From: Spirochaetaceae bacterium UBA1306
Lineage (GTDB): Bacteria > Spirochaetota > Spirochaetia > Treponematales > Rectinemataceae
Assembly (NCBI GenBank): GCA_002307245.1
Contig: DBTW01000091.1
Location: 3,232 to 21,841 of the forward strand
DNA: 18,610 nucleotides
Direction of reading: 5' to 3'
Shown: positions 6,797 to 13,983 of the stretch, piece by piece
How positions within the stretch are numbered: position 1 is the first letter of the stretch
How the letters are laid out: each line of letters begins with the position of its first letter
Made by a program: the position numbers and the translations under genes
Notes under the pieces: model-generated
Database searches by the model: none
The model's input: the letters and a program-made list of their open reading frames with translations, nothing else
What the model was told of the DNA's origin: nothing

Positions 6797-7201
6797 ATGA
6801 AAGTAGTCATTGTCATTGACAAGAGGCTCCCCCCGGGACTCTCGGCCAACGCCGCGGCGGCCCTCGCGTTCAGCGTCTCGCCCAACTTGATATCCTGCGT
6901 GGGGGACTCAGTGCCTGACGCATCGGGCTCGATCCACCCGGGCATCACCAACGTCCCCCTACCCATCCTGGCATCGACGGCAGAGGGGCTCGCCGAGCTT
7001 CGGAGAGAGGCCCAGGGAACGATCGGCGTTTCCTGCACGGATTTTTCTGATATCGCCCAACACTCGAAGAACTACGCGGAATACGCCCGGGAGCTGGGGG
7101 CGGCGACGACGGACCGCATTCACTACCTCGGCGTCTGCATCCACGGAGAGGACGCGGCCGTACGCTCATTGACGGGCAGCCTCCCGCTCCTAGGCCGATA
7201 G
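6797..7201 (+). CDS. DUF2000 family protein
   Basis: The protein has 134 residues, the full length for this family. The N-terminus MKVVIVIDKRLPPGLSANAA and the middle SIHPGITNVPLPILAST are diagnostic of DUF2000, a small cytoplasmic family whose fold is related to peptidyl-tRNA hydrolase 2 but whose reaction is not known. CGGAG sits 4 nt before the ATG as a short ribosome-binding site. DUF2000 genes are often found beside AraC-type regulators, as here. No membrane segment or signal peptide is present. Confidence 0.85.
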   Translation: MKVVIVIDKRLPPGLSANAAAALAFSVSPNLISCVGDSVPDASGSIHPGITNVPLPILASTAEGLAELRREAQGTIGVSCTDFSDIAQHSKNYAEYARELGAATTDRIHYLGVCIHGEDAAVRSLTGSLPLLGR

Positions 7202-7203
7202 CT

Positions 7204-7234
7204 GTCGCGAGCCGCGACTCGCGACTCGCGACTC
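7204..7234 (+). repeat. Inverted repeat plus three 7-bp tandem repeats at the end of the DUF2000 gene
   Basis: GCGACTC occurs three times in a row (7214-7234). The first copies also form a hairpin, GTCGCGAG (7204-7211) with CTCGCGAC (7218-7225), and an equivalent pairing is possible with 7225-7232. It begins 2 nt after the DUF2000 stop and could act as a 3'-end stabiliser or weak terminator. No T-run follows on the + strand. Confidence 0.5.
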
Positions 7235-7248
7235 GCGGCGCTCAAGCG

Positions 7249-7291
7249 AAAAAAAGGCCCGCGCTCCCCGAGGAGGAAAGAAGCGCGGGCC
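7249..7291 (-). terminator. Rho-independent terminator of the glutamine synthetase gene
   Basis: A perfect 10-bp stem, GGCCCGCGCT (7256-7265) with AGCGCGGGCC (7282-7291), is followed on the minus strand by seven T (7255-7249). It lies 20 nt after the stop at 7311. Confidence 0.9.
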
Positions 7292-7310
7292 CGGAGTATG
7301 AAACGGTGGG

Positions 7311-9443
7311 CTAGAGCGAGAAGAGGAGCTCCTGATAGGTCGGGAAGGGCCAGCGATTGCCTTCGACGATCTTCTCGACGGCGTCAACCTTGTCGCGAAG
7401 GGCGTTCATCCTGGGGATAACGCTCTCGCGGTAGGCGCGGGCCTCGGCGAGGGGCTCCTCGATCTCCTGGACCCCGGTCAGGGCCTTCTCGAGCTTGTCC
7501 GCTTCCTCGGACACCGCGGAGGCGAGCTCGGCGAGCTTGCGGGCGCGGAGCTCCTGCGGCGAGGAGAGAGCCCCGACGGCGGCGAGGGAGCTCGCCGCGC
7601 GGGCGTAGTCCTCGGCCGAGGCGGTGGCGGCGGGGAAGATGTAGCGCTTGGCCATCTCGACCATGATGCCGGCCTCGATGTTGACCTGCTTCGCGTACTT
7701 CTCGAGGTAGATCACGCAGCGGCTCTCGGCCTCTTCCTTGGTGAACACCCCGTGGCGGGCGAAGAGCTCGACGCCGGCCTGGGAAGCGAATTCGGGAATG
7801 ACCTCGACGGCGGAGCGGAAGCGCGGGAGGCCGCGGCGCTCGGCCTCGCGGTGCCACTCCTCGGCGTAGCCGTTGCCGTTGAACACGACGCGGCGATGGG
7901 CCTTGTAGGACTCGGCGATGATCGCGCGCTCTTCGGCGGCTATGTCACCGCCCTTTTTGGCGGCGGCCTCGAGGCGATCGGCGAAGCGGGCGAGGACGTC
8001 GGCGACGGCCGTATTAAGGATGGCCGAAGGGGTCGCTACCGACTGGGAGGAGCCGACCATGCGGAACTCGAACTTATTGCCCGTGAAGGCGAAGGGGCTG
8101 GTGCGATTGCGGTCGGTGAGGTCCTGGGGAAGCTTGGGCAGGGAGGCCGCGCCGATCTCGAGCTTGCCGCCCTCCTTGGTGGCGTAGGGCTTGCCCTCGG
8201 CCACGGCGTCGAAGATGGCCGAAAGCTCGTCGCCGAGGAAGACCGAGATGATCGCGGGCGGCGCCTCGTTGCCGCCTAGGCGGCAATCGTTGCCGCTCGT
8301 CGCGACGGAGGCGCGCAGCTGGGGCGCGTAGCGGTCCACGGCCTCGACGCAGGCGGCGATGAAGAGCATGAAGCGCAGGTTGGAGGCGGGGTCAGAGCCG
8401 GGCTCGAGGAGGTTGAGGCCGTTGTCCGTCCCGAGGGCCCAGTTGACGTGCTTGCCCGAGCCGTTGATGCCGGCGAAGGGCTTCTCGTGCATGAGGGCCG
8501 CCAGACCATGGCGCTCGGCCACGGAGTTGATGGTCTCCATCACGAGCTGGTTCATGTCGGCGGCGACGTTGGAGCTCGTGTAGACGCAGGCGAGCTCGAA
8601 CTGATTGGGCGCGACCTCGTTATGCTGGGTCTTGGCCGTGACGCCCATGGACCAGAGGTCCTCGTTGAGCTCGCGCATGAAGGAGGCGACCTTGGCGGGG
8701 ATGGCGCCGAAGTAATGGTCCTCCATCTCCTGGCCCTTGGCCGGCAGCGAGCCGAAGACCGTGCGGCCGGTGAGGACGAGATCGGGCCTCTTCTTATAGA
8801 GCTCGCGATTGACGAGGAAGTACTCCTGCTCGGGGCCGACAGTGGGCGTGCAGCGCTTCGCCTCGGTGACGCCGAGGGCGCCGAGCACGCGGAGAGCCTG
8901 CTTGTTGATGGCCTCGATCGAGCGGAGGAGGGGAACCTTCTTGTCCAGGGCATGGCCGAAATAGGATACGAAGGCCGTGGGGATGTAGAGGGTGGTGCCC
9001 GAGGGGGTCTTCTTGAGGAAGGCGGGACTCGTGACGTCCCAGGCCGTGTAGCCGCGGGCTTCGAAGGTGGCGCGCAGGCCGCCGGAAGGGAAGGAAGAGG
9101 CGTCGGGCTCGCCCTTTACGAGCTCCTTGCCTGAGAACTCGAGGAGGACCCGGCCATCGCCCAGGGGCGATATGAAGGAGTCGTGCTTCTCGGCGGAAAT
9201 CCCGGAGAGGGGATGGAACCAGTGGGTATAGTGGGTGGCGCCGCGCTCGAGGGCCCAGTCGCGCATAGCGCTCGCCACGACCTCGGCTATATCGAGAGTC
9301 AACTCACGCTTCCCCGCTTGAACCTTGAGCATCTCGGTATAAATGGTTTTGGGAAGACGCTCGCGCATCACCGAGTTGGAAAAGCAGTTGATTCCATAGA
9401 TTTCAGCAAGTCCGATGGGATTGTCAGTAAAAGCTTCACTCAT
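7311..9443 (-). CDS. glnN: Glutamine synthetase type III
   Basis: The enzyme is cytoplasmic and condenses glutamate and ammonia to glutamine with ATP. At 710 aa it matches the long type III class (types I and II are about 350-470). Recognisable blocks are RGATHYTHWFHPLSG (residues about 68-82), VGPEQEYFLV, AKTQHNEVAPNQFE (metal/ammonium region), GINGSGKHVNWALGT (ATP/glutamate loop) and RLGGNEAPPAIISVFLG. The C-terminal third is the helical extension characteristic of this class. The ATG at 9443 has AAGAGGAGAG upstream. Expression is predicted from a sigma-54 promoter at 9482-9497, with the adjacent activator gene transcribed toward it. A strong terminator ends the unit, so this is a monocistronic nitrogen-assimilation gene. 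Confidence 0.97.
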   Translation of the reverse strand: MSEAFTDNPIGLAEIYGINCFSNSVMRERLPKTIYTEMLKVQAGKRELTLDIAEVVASAMRDWALERGATHYTHWFHPLSGISAEKHDSFISPLGDGRVLLEFSGKELVKGEPDASSFPSGGLRATFEARGYTAWDVTSPAFLKKTPSGTTLYIPTAFVSYFGHALDKKVPLLRSIEAINKQALRVLGALGVTEAKRCTPTVGPEQEYFLVNRELYKKRPDLVLTGRTVFGSLPAKGQEMEDHYFGAIPAKVASFMRELNEDLWSMGVTAKTQHNEVAPNQFELACVYTSSNVAADMNQLVMETINSVAERHGLAALMHEKPFAGINGSGKHVNWALGTDNGLNLLEPGSDPASNLRFMLFIAACVEAVDRYAPQLRASVATSGNDCRLGGNEAPPAIISVFLGDELSAIFDAVAEGKPYATKEGGKLEIGAASLPKLPQDLTDRNRTSPFAFTGNKFEFRMVGSSQSVATPSAILNTAVADVLARFADRLEAAAKKGGDIAAEERAIIAESYKAHRRVVFNGNGYAEEWHREAERRGLPRFRSAVEVIPEFASQAGVELFARHGVFTKEEAESRCVIYLEKYAKQVNIEAGIMVEMAKRYIFPAATASAEDYARAASSLAAVGALSSPQELRARKLAELASAVSEEADKLEKALTGVQEIEEPLAEARAYRESVIPRMNALRDKVDAVEKIVEGNRWPFPTYQELLFSL

Positions 9444-9481
9444 GTTTCTCTCCTCTTGAACAATTACCTTCGCTTTGTTTA

Positions 9482-9497
9482 TGCAAATACCATGCCA
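9482..9497 (-). promoter_or_regulatory. Sigma-54 (RpoN) promoter of glnN
   Basis: The minus strand reads TGGCATGGTATTTGCA. GG (-24) and GC (-12) are separated by exactly 10 nt, matching TGGCAY-N5-TTGCA at every invariant position. The start would be near 9471, leaving a leader of about 28 nt with the ribosome-binding site. Confidence 0.88.
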
Positions 9498-9509
9498 AAA
9501 ACCGAGAAC

Positions 9510-9525
9510 AAATAAGTCCTTATTT
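9510..9525. promoter_or_regulatory. AT-rich dyad just upstream of the sigma-54 promoter
   Basis: A perfect inverted repeat, AAATAAG (9510-9516) and CTTATTT (9519-9525), has a 2-bp spacer. It sits about 40-54 bp upstream of the predicted start, between promoter and enhancer. It could be a DNA-bending or repressor site; which protein binds it cannot be read from the sequence. Confidence 0.35.
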
Positions 9526-9563
9526 ATTGACTAGTTAGCCACTAACCCAACAACTGGTATATC

Positions 9564-9602
9564 ACATCGACGTAGGATCAAAAAATAATCCTACGTCGAT
9601 GT
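9564..9602. promoter_or_regulatory. 39-bp dyad: candidate enhancer for the activator, or hairpin ending its gene
   Basis: Perfect 15-bp arms, ACATCGACGTAGGAT (9564-9578) and ATCCTACGTCGATGT (9588-9602), flank a 9-nt A/T-rich spacer. The centre lies about 110 bp upstream of the predicted glnN start, the usual distance for sigma-54 activator sites. The right arm includes the stop codon of the activator gene (9591-9593), so as RNA it would also form a strong hairpin at that mRNA's end. No T-run follows, which favours the DNA-site reading; both roles may hold. Confidence 0.6.
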
Positions 9603-11123
9603 ACGAAATCGTCGCCAATCTATTCCATATCGATGTAAAGCTAGCCCCATCCTCCTCTCGGTAATACCGAGGCGACGGGCGGCGGCGGCGGCATTGCCGC
9701 GGCAGATCTTGAGGGCCTCAACGAGAAGCTCGCGTTCGAGCCGGGCAAGAGAAGCGTCCAGGGTCGAGCCGGGACCGGTCCCCGTAGAGTCGGCGGACTG
9801 GAGGCTCGGGGGCAGGTGGTAGGCGTGGATGACGGAGTCGGTCGAGAGGATAACCGCCCGCTCGATGCAGTTCTCGAGCTCGCGGACGTTACCCGGCCAA
9901 TGATAGGTGACGAGGAGGTCGATAGCCGGGCTCGAGATACGCAGAATCGGCTTGCCCGAGCGCCGGCCGTGCTTATCCGCGAAGTGGTCGGCCAAGAGGA
10001 CAATGTCGCTGCGCCGCTCTCTGAGGGGAGGCACGCGCAGCGGGAAGACGTTGAGGCGCCAGAAGAGGTCGGCGCGGAAGCGGCCCTCGGCCACCTCTTT
10101 CTCGAGATCGCGATTGGTGGCGGCGATCACGCGGACGTCCGTCTTAAGGGTGGACGAGCCTCCCACGCGCTGGAACTCGCCTTCCTGCACGACCCGGAGC
10201 AGCTTGGCCTGGACGGCGAGGGAGAGCTCGCCTATCTCGTCGAGGAAGAGGGTGCCGCCGTCGGCGAGCTCGAAGCGGCCCCGCCGCTGCTCCTGCGCGC
10301 CGGTGAAGGAGCCCCGTTCGTGCCCGAAGAGCTCGCTCTCGATGACCGACTCGGGCAAGGCCGCGCAGTTCACGGCCACGAAGGACTTCTTGGCCCGCGT
10401 GGAGCGCTCGTGGAGGGCGCGGGCGACGAGCTCCTTGCCCGTGCCGCTCTCGCCGGTGACGAGGACGGTCGTCTCGGTGCCGGCGACGCGGTCGATCATG
10501 GAATACAGCTCGCGCATCGGGGCGGAGCGGCCTACGATCGCGGCGGGCGACCAGCCGTCGTCGACGAAGGACGAAGCCTCGGCGCAGGCGTCTACGGAAT
10601 CGTGGGCGACGACGTGGCCGGGTCCCGGGATGCCTTCCGCCTCCCCTCCCAGGAGAGCCTCGCGGGCGAGGCGGCGCCGGAAGCTCAGGGCCTCGATCAC
10701 GAGGGCGGCCACGGAGGAGGCGAGGCTCAAGGCCCGCTCGGGGTCGGCGGATACGCGGGAGAAGTAGAGGCCGCCCACGGCCGAGCCCGCGAGGAGGAGA
10801 GGCACGGCGACGCCTTCGGGGCCCGTCGAGGGGGAGGCCAAGGCGAGGGCTCGGCCCAGGGGCCCTATGCCCAGCTCGACCCGCTTGCCGACCTGGGCCG
10901 CGTCGGCGGGATCGGCCACGGCCGCCACGCGCAGCTCGCCGTCGTCGGTCATGGCGAGGGCGGCCATCCCCCCGCCGAGGCCGGCGTGGTCCGCGAGGAG
11001 CGACAGGAGGGGTCCCATGGCCTCGTCCAGGCTCGCGTGCCGCACGAGCAGGCGGCCTATCTCGAAGAGACAGGGAAGATCCGAGGCATCCGGCATGAGC
11101 AGCGTGGAGCGTTCGTCGCGCAT
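9591..11123 (-). CDS. NifA-type sigma-54-dependent transcriptional activator (GAF-AAA+-Fis HTH)
   Basis: The protein has 510 residues. Residues 18-150 are a GAF sensor domain. Residues 196-430 are the AAA+ sigma-54 activator domain, with Walker A GESGTGKE (224-231), GSFTGA at 271-276 (usual form GAFTGA), Walker B GTLFLDE (290-296), and FWRLNVFPLRVPPLRER as the sensor/arginine-finger region. Residues 465-505 are a Fis-type helix-turn-helix (CRGNAAAAARRLGITERRMG). The arrangement matches NifA and relatives. The gene lies directly upstream of glnN, on the same strand, with a sigma-54 promoter between them, so glnN is the obvious target. The GAF domain could sense 2-oxoglutarate or another nitrogen signal, but this is an inference. 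No ribosome-binding site precedes the ATG; a weak promoter (11129-11158) ends 5 nt before it. Confidence 0.9.
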   Translation of the reverse strand: MRDERSTLLMPDASDLPCLFEIGRLLVRHASLDEAMGPLLSLLADHAGLGGGMAALAMTDDGELRVAAVADPADAAQVGKRVELGIGPLGRALALASPSTGPEGVAVPLLLAGSAVGGLYFSRVSADPERALSLASSVAALVIEALSFRRRLAREALLGGEAEGIPGPGHVVAHDSVDACAEASSFVDDGWSPAAIVGRSAPMRELYSMIDRVAGTETTVLVTGESGTGKELVARALHERSTRAKKSFVAVNCAALPESVIESELFGHERGSFTGAQEQRRGRFELADGGTLFLDEIGELSLAVQAKLLRVVQEGEFQRVGGSSTLKTDVRVIAATNRDLEKEVAEGRFRADLFWRLNVFPLRVPPLRERRSDIVLLADHFADKHGRRSGKPILRISSPAIDLLVTYHWPGNVRELENCIERAVILSTDSVIHAYHLPPSLQSADSTGTGPGSTLDASLARLERELLVEALKICRGNAAAAARRLGITERRMGLALHRYGIDWRRFRTST

Positions 11124-11128
11124 GGGCG

Positions 11129-11158
11129 ATTCTGCCGCGTTTCTATTCTCAGGATCAA
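11129..11158 (-). promoter_or_regulatory. Possible sigma-70 promoter of the activator gene
   Basis: On the minus strand, TTGATC (11158-11153) is followed after 18 nt by CAGAAT (11134-11129). Each box matches 4 of 6. It ends 5 nt before the ATG, again implying a leaderless transcript. Confidence 0.35.
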
Positions 11159-11166
11159 GTCCACCG

Positions 11167-11196
11167 TAGATACCCCCCTCGGCCTCGCGCTATACT
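11167..11196 (+). promoter_or_regulatory. Sigma-70 promoter of proC-alr
   Basis: TAGATA (11167-11172) is followed after 18 nt by TATACT (11191-11196). The start would be near 11203, followed by a GGGGGT ribosome-binding site and the ATG at 11215. The inverted repeat TACCCCC (11171-11177) / GGGGGTA (11205-11211) frames the -10 box. Confidence 0.45.
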
Positions 11197-11214
11197 CCCG
11201 CGACGGGGGTACAC

Positions 11215-12030
11215 ATGGGCAGGAAACTGGGCATCATCGGCGCGGGCAAGGTCGGCGAGGCCCTCGCGATCGGCGTGGCCGCACGCGGCCTCGTGGAGAA
11301 GAAGGACATACTCCTCTCGGTGCGCACCGAGGGGCACCGGGCGGAGCTCGAGGCGAAGACGGGGATACGTGCCGTGCTCGACAACCGCGAGGTCGTCCGC
11401 CTCTCGGACGCCATCGTCGTGGCCGTCAAGCCCAAGAGCGTGGCCGAGGTCATCAAGGCGATCGCCCAGGACCTTGGCCCCGGGAAGCTCCTGATCTCCA
11501 CGGCCGCGGGCGTGAGTCTCGAACTCCTTGAATCGGTCGCGCCCGCAGGCACGCCCGTTATCCGCACCATGCCCAACATGGCCGTGGCCATCGGCGAGGG
11601 CATGACCGTGCTCTCGCCCAGCGCGAGCGTCGGCAAGGAGGACCTAACCTGGGCCACCGAGCTCTTCCGCTCGGTGGGCCGAGCCCTCGTCCTCGAGGAA
11701 CAGTACATGGACGCGGTCACCGGCCTCTCCGGCTCGGGCCCGGCCTACGTCTACGTGATCATCGAGTCCTTGGCCGACGGCGGCCTGAAGCTGGGCCTGC
11801 CCCGCGACGTGGCCACCGAGCTCGCCGCCCAGGCGGTCCTCGGCGCCGCGCGTAACGTACTGCTGACCGGGGAGCACCCCGCCAAGCTGCGCGACATGGT
11901 CACGACGCCCGCGGGCACGACGATCGAGGGCGTGCTCGAGCTCGAGGCGGGCGGCCTCAGGCTCACCCTGATCAACGCTGTGGTCAAGGCGGCAGAGCGC
12001 TCGGCCCAGCTCATGAGGAAGGCGCGTTGA
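11215..12030 (+). CDS. proC: Pyrroline-5-carboxylate reductase
   Basis: This enzyme catalyses the last step of proline synthesis, NAD(P)H-dependent reduction of pyrroline-5-carboxylate in the cytoplasm. The protein has 271 residues, standard length. The N-terminal Rossmann motif GIIGAGKVGEAL is at 6-17, AVKPK is near residue 70, and MPNMAVAIGEGM is near 118. The family signature TGLSGSGPAYVYVIIESLAD (about 168-187) is complete. The C-terminal VTTPAGTTIEG segment is also present. It is the first gene of an operon with alr; the ends overlap by 4 bp. Confidence 0.97.
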   Translation: MGRKLGIIGAGKVGEALAIGVAARGLVEKKDILLSVRTEGHRAELEAKTGIRAVLDNREVVRLSDAIVVAVKPKSVAEVIKAIAQDLGPGKLLISTAAGVSLELLESVAPAGTPVIRTMPNMAVAIGEGMTVLSPSASVGKEDLTWATELFRSVGRALVLEEQYMDAVTGLSGSGPAYVYVIIESLADGGLKLGLPRDVATELAAQAVLGAARNVLLTGEHPAKLRDMVTTPAGTTIEGVLELEAGGLRLTLINAVVKAAERSAQLMRKAR

Positions 12031-13181
12031 CGATGATGGAAGAAGGCAGGCTGGAGGAGAGGCCCACCAGGGCGGAGATTCGGCTCGGCGCCCTCAGGCG
12101 CAACTTCGCGCGAGCCCGCGAGCTCGCGGGGCCGGGCGTCAAGGTGATGGCGGTGGTCAAGGCCGAGGCCTACGGGCACGGCATGCTGCGCGTCGCGCGC
12201 GAGCTCCTCGCGGAGGGCGCCGAATACCTGGGCGTCGCGATCGTAGAGGAGGCCGTCGCCCTCCGCGACGCGGGCATCGAGGCCCCGATCCTCGTCCTGG
12301 GCTCGCCCCCCGACGGGGCCCTGCCGCTCTTCGCCGCACGCGGCATAGACCTCGCGGTCGCCTCGGCCGCCAAAGCCAGGGCGGCCCGCGCCGCAGCCTT
12401 GGCCTCTGGGGTCAGCATCCGGGTCCACGTGAAGGTAGACACGGGCATGGGCCGCATAGGCGTCGATTGGCGCGAGATCCCGGCCTTCGCCGAGGAGCTG
12501 TCGGGCCTCCTGCCCAATGGCGGCCAGCCGGGCCTCGAGCTCGTCGGCGCCTTCTCGCACCTCGCCACGGCCGATTGCGACCTCGACTTCGCGCGCGAGC
12601 AGGAGGCCCGCTTCCGCGCCGCCCTCGCGGCCCTCGGCAAGCGCGGCCTGGAGCCGCCCATCGCCCACCTCTCGAACTCGGCAGCCCTCGTCGCCATGCC
12701 CGAGGCGCGCTTCGGCATGGTGAGGCCTGGGATCTTCGTCTACGGCTACGAGCCCTCGCCCTGGCGATCGGCGGGCCTGGAGCCCGTGATGCGCCTCGTG
12801 TCGAGGCTCTCTTTCGTCAAGCGCCTGCGCGCGGGAGAGCCCGTCAGCTACGGCAGCACCTGGAAACCCGGGGAGGACACCGCGATCGGCACCGTGCCCC
12901 TCGGTTACGGCGACGGCTACGCCCGCGCGCTGTCGAGCAGGGCGTCGATGTGGGTAGTCGGCTCGGCGAGGCCGATAGCGGGCCGGGTGTGCATGGACCA
13001 AACCATGCTTGACCTGGGCCCGCGATCCCCTGCGCGGGAGGGCGACGAGGTGATCGTGTTCGGAAGGAGGGGAAGCGAGGGGATCCCTGGCGAGGGGCTC
13101 TGCGAGCTCCTCGGCACCATACCCTACGAGCTGACCTGCATGGTGGGCGCCAGGGTTCCCCGAGTCTACGTGGAGGAATGA
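12027..13181 (+). CDS. alr: Alanine racemase
   Basis: This PLP enzyme interconverts L- and D-alanine for peptidoglycan. The protein has 384 residues. The PLP lysine is Lys45 in VVKAEAYGHG (usually KADAYGHG or KANAYGHG). The TGMGR segment ends at Arg143, the catalytic Tyr275 lies in VSYGSTW of the C-terminal barrel, and CMDQ is at 322-325. The start is read as TTG at 12027, giving a TTGA overlap with the proC stop and GAGGAAGG 5 nt upstream; the ATGs at 12033 and 12036 would shorten it by two or three residues and have poorer spacing. It is translationally coupled to proC and converges on the second tetR with a 4-bp gap. Confidence 0.96.
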   Translation: MTMMEEGRLEERPTRAEIRLGALRRNFARARELAGPGVKVMAVVKAEAYGHGMLRVARELLAEGAEYLGVAIVEEAVALRDAGIEAPILVLGSPPDGALPLFAARGIDLAVASAAKARAARAAALASGVSIRVHVKVDTGMGRIGVDWREIPAFAEELSGLLPNGGQPGLELVGAFSHLATADCDLDFAREQEARFRAALAALGKRGLEPPIAHLSNSAALVAMPEARFGMVRPGIFVYGYEPSPWRSAGLEPVMRLVSRLSFVKRLRAGEPVSYGSTWKPGEDTAIGTVPLGYGDGYARALSSRASMWVVGSARPIAGRVCMDQTMLDLGPRSPAREGDEVIVFGRRGSEGIPGEGLCELLGTIPYELTCMVGARVPRVYVEE

Positions 13182-13185
13182 ACCC

Positions 13186-13752
13186 CTAGGATTCGTGGCC
13201 GCCCAGGAGGCGGGAATAGGCCTCGCCTACGAGCTCGCGATAGCGTTCGCGGGTCTCTCCCCCGCCGATCACCTTAAGGGCCAGGGCGAAGGCGACGAGC
13301 TCGTAGAGGTAGATGTCGCGGCGAAGCCCTTCCTCGCGCTCCGCCCGGTCGATGCCGTCGCCGAGCATGCGCTCGATCGCGCTGTCGTGATCGCTCCAAT
13401 CCGTGCCTGCGCTCTCGGCCAGGATGAAGCGGCAAAGCAGGGGCTTCGCGAGCGCGAAGCCCAGCAGGTGCTCCGCAAGGACGCGGTAAGCGCCGAGGGG
13501 ATGCCCGCCTTTTTCGCGCCAGGCGGCGATCTCGTCAGGAAGGCCGCTCCAGAGCATGCCGAGACCGCGCTTCAGGGCTTCGTTAACGATCGCGCCGCGA
13601 TTCTCGTAATAATTATAAAGGGTCATCGCGGATATACCCAGACGGGAGGCCAGGCGCCTGGTCGAGAATTCCTCGACCCCTCCTTCGTCTATAAGGGCGA
13701 TCGCTTCGTCTATGACAAGCTCGATATCGACAATTTTTTTGCCCCTACCCAC
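13186..13752 (-). CDS. TetR-family transcriptional regulator
   Basis: The protein has 188 residues from a GTG at 13752. The GTG is chosen because GGAGGGG lies 6 nt upstream; the in-frame TTG at 13770 would place that sequence inside the gene, and the ATG at 13756 is out of frame and stops after three codons. Residues 10-55 are the DNA-binding domain (IDEAIALIDEGGVEEFSTRR, LASRLGISAMTLYNYYENRG). The rest is the helical effector/dimer domain with a hydrophobic pocket. A 24-bp palindrome at 13806-13829 is its probable operator. Divergent to it is the MglB-like gene, a possible target. The effector is unknown. Confidence 0.88.
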   Translation of the reverse strand: MGRGKKIVDIELVIDEAIALIDEGGVEEFSTRRLASRLGISAMTLYNYYENRGAIVNEALKRGLGMLWSGLPDEIAAWREKGGHPLGAYRVLAEHLLGFALAKPLLCRFILAESAGTDWSDHDSAIERMLGDGIDRAEREEGLRRDIYLYELVAFALALKVIGGGETRERYRELVGEAYSRLLGGHES

Positions 13753-13805
13753 GCATTCCCCCCTCCGCAAAAAAGTTGCTCGGCAAAAAAAGCAATCGAG
13801 GTTTA

Positions 13806-13829
13806 TTCGAAAGTCGGACGACTTTCGAA
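13806..13829. promoter_or_regulatory. 24-bp palindrome, putative operator of the second TetR
   Basis: TTCGAAAGTCG (13806-13816) and CGACTTTCGAA (13819-13829) are perfect 11-bp arms around a 2-bp centre. It lies about 54 bp upstream of the tetR GTG and 154 bp upstream of the divergent MglB-like gene. The length and symmetry are those of TetR operators. No convincing tetR promoter hexamers could be picked around it, though the flanks are AT-rich. Confidence 0.55.
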
Positions 13830-13948
13830 ATCGGCTCGATCCTTCGTAATAATAAAATTATGATCTATTGTTGAGGGGTGTACAAGTAAGAATCGACAAA
13901 CTGATGAAATCGGCTCGAAAACGACCCGGGCGCGGCGAATTCATTAAC

Positions 13949-13977
13949 TGGACAGTCGGATACTATGCGGCTAGAAT
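13949..13977 (+). promoter_or_regulatory. Sigma-70 promoter of the MglB-like gene, leaderless
   Basis: TGGACA (13949-13954, 5 of 6) is followed after 17 nt by TAGAAT (13972-13977, 5 of 6). The GTG start codon begins 7 nt after the last base of the -10 box, exactly where transcription should start. Confidence 0.65.
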
Positions 13978-13983
13978 GCCGGG

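Noticed and set aside
7201..7310. Riboswitch or small RNA between the convergent DUF2000 and glnN genes
   Set aside because: The structure is fully explained by a terminator on the minus strand plus a simple hairpin and short tandem repeats.
9816..11531. A 571-codon open frame on the + strand
   Set aside because: It lies antisense to the sigma-54 activator gene, which has complete AAA+ motifs. The + frame has low-complexity composition typical of a G+C-rich shadow and matches no family.
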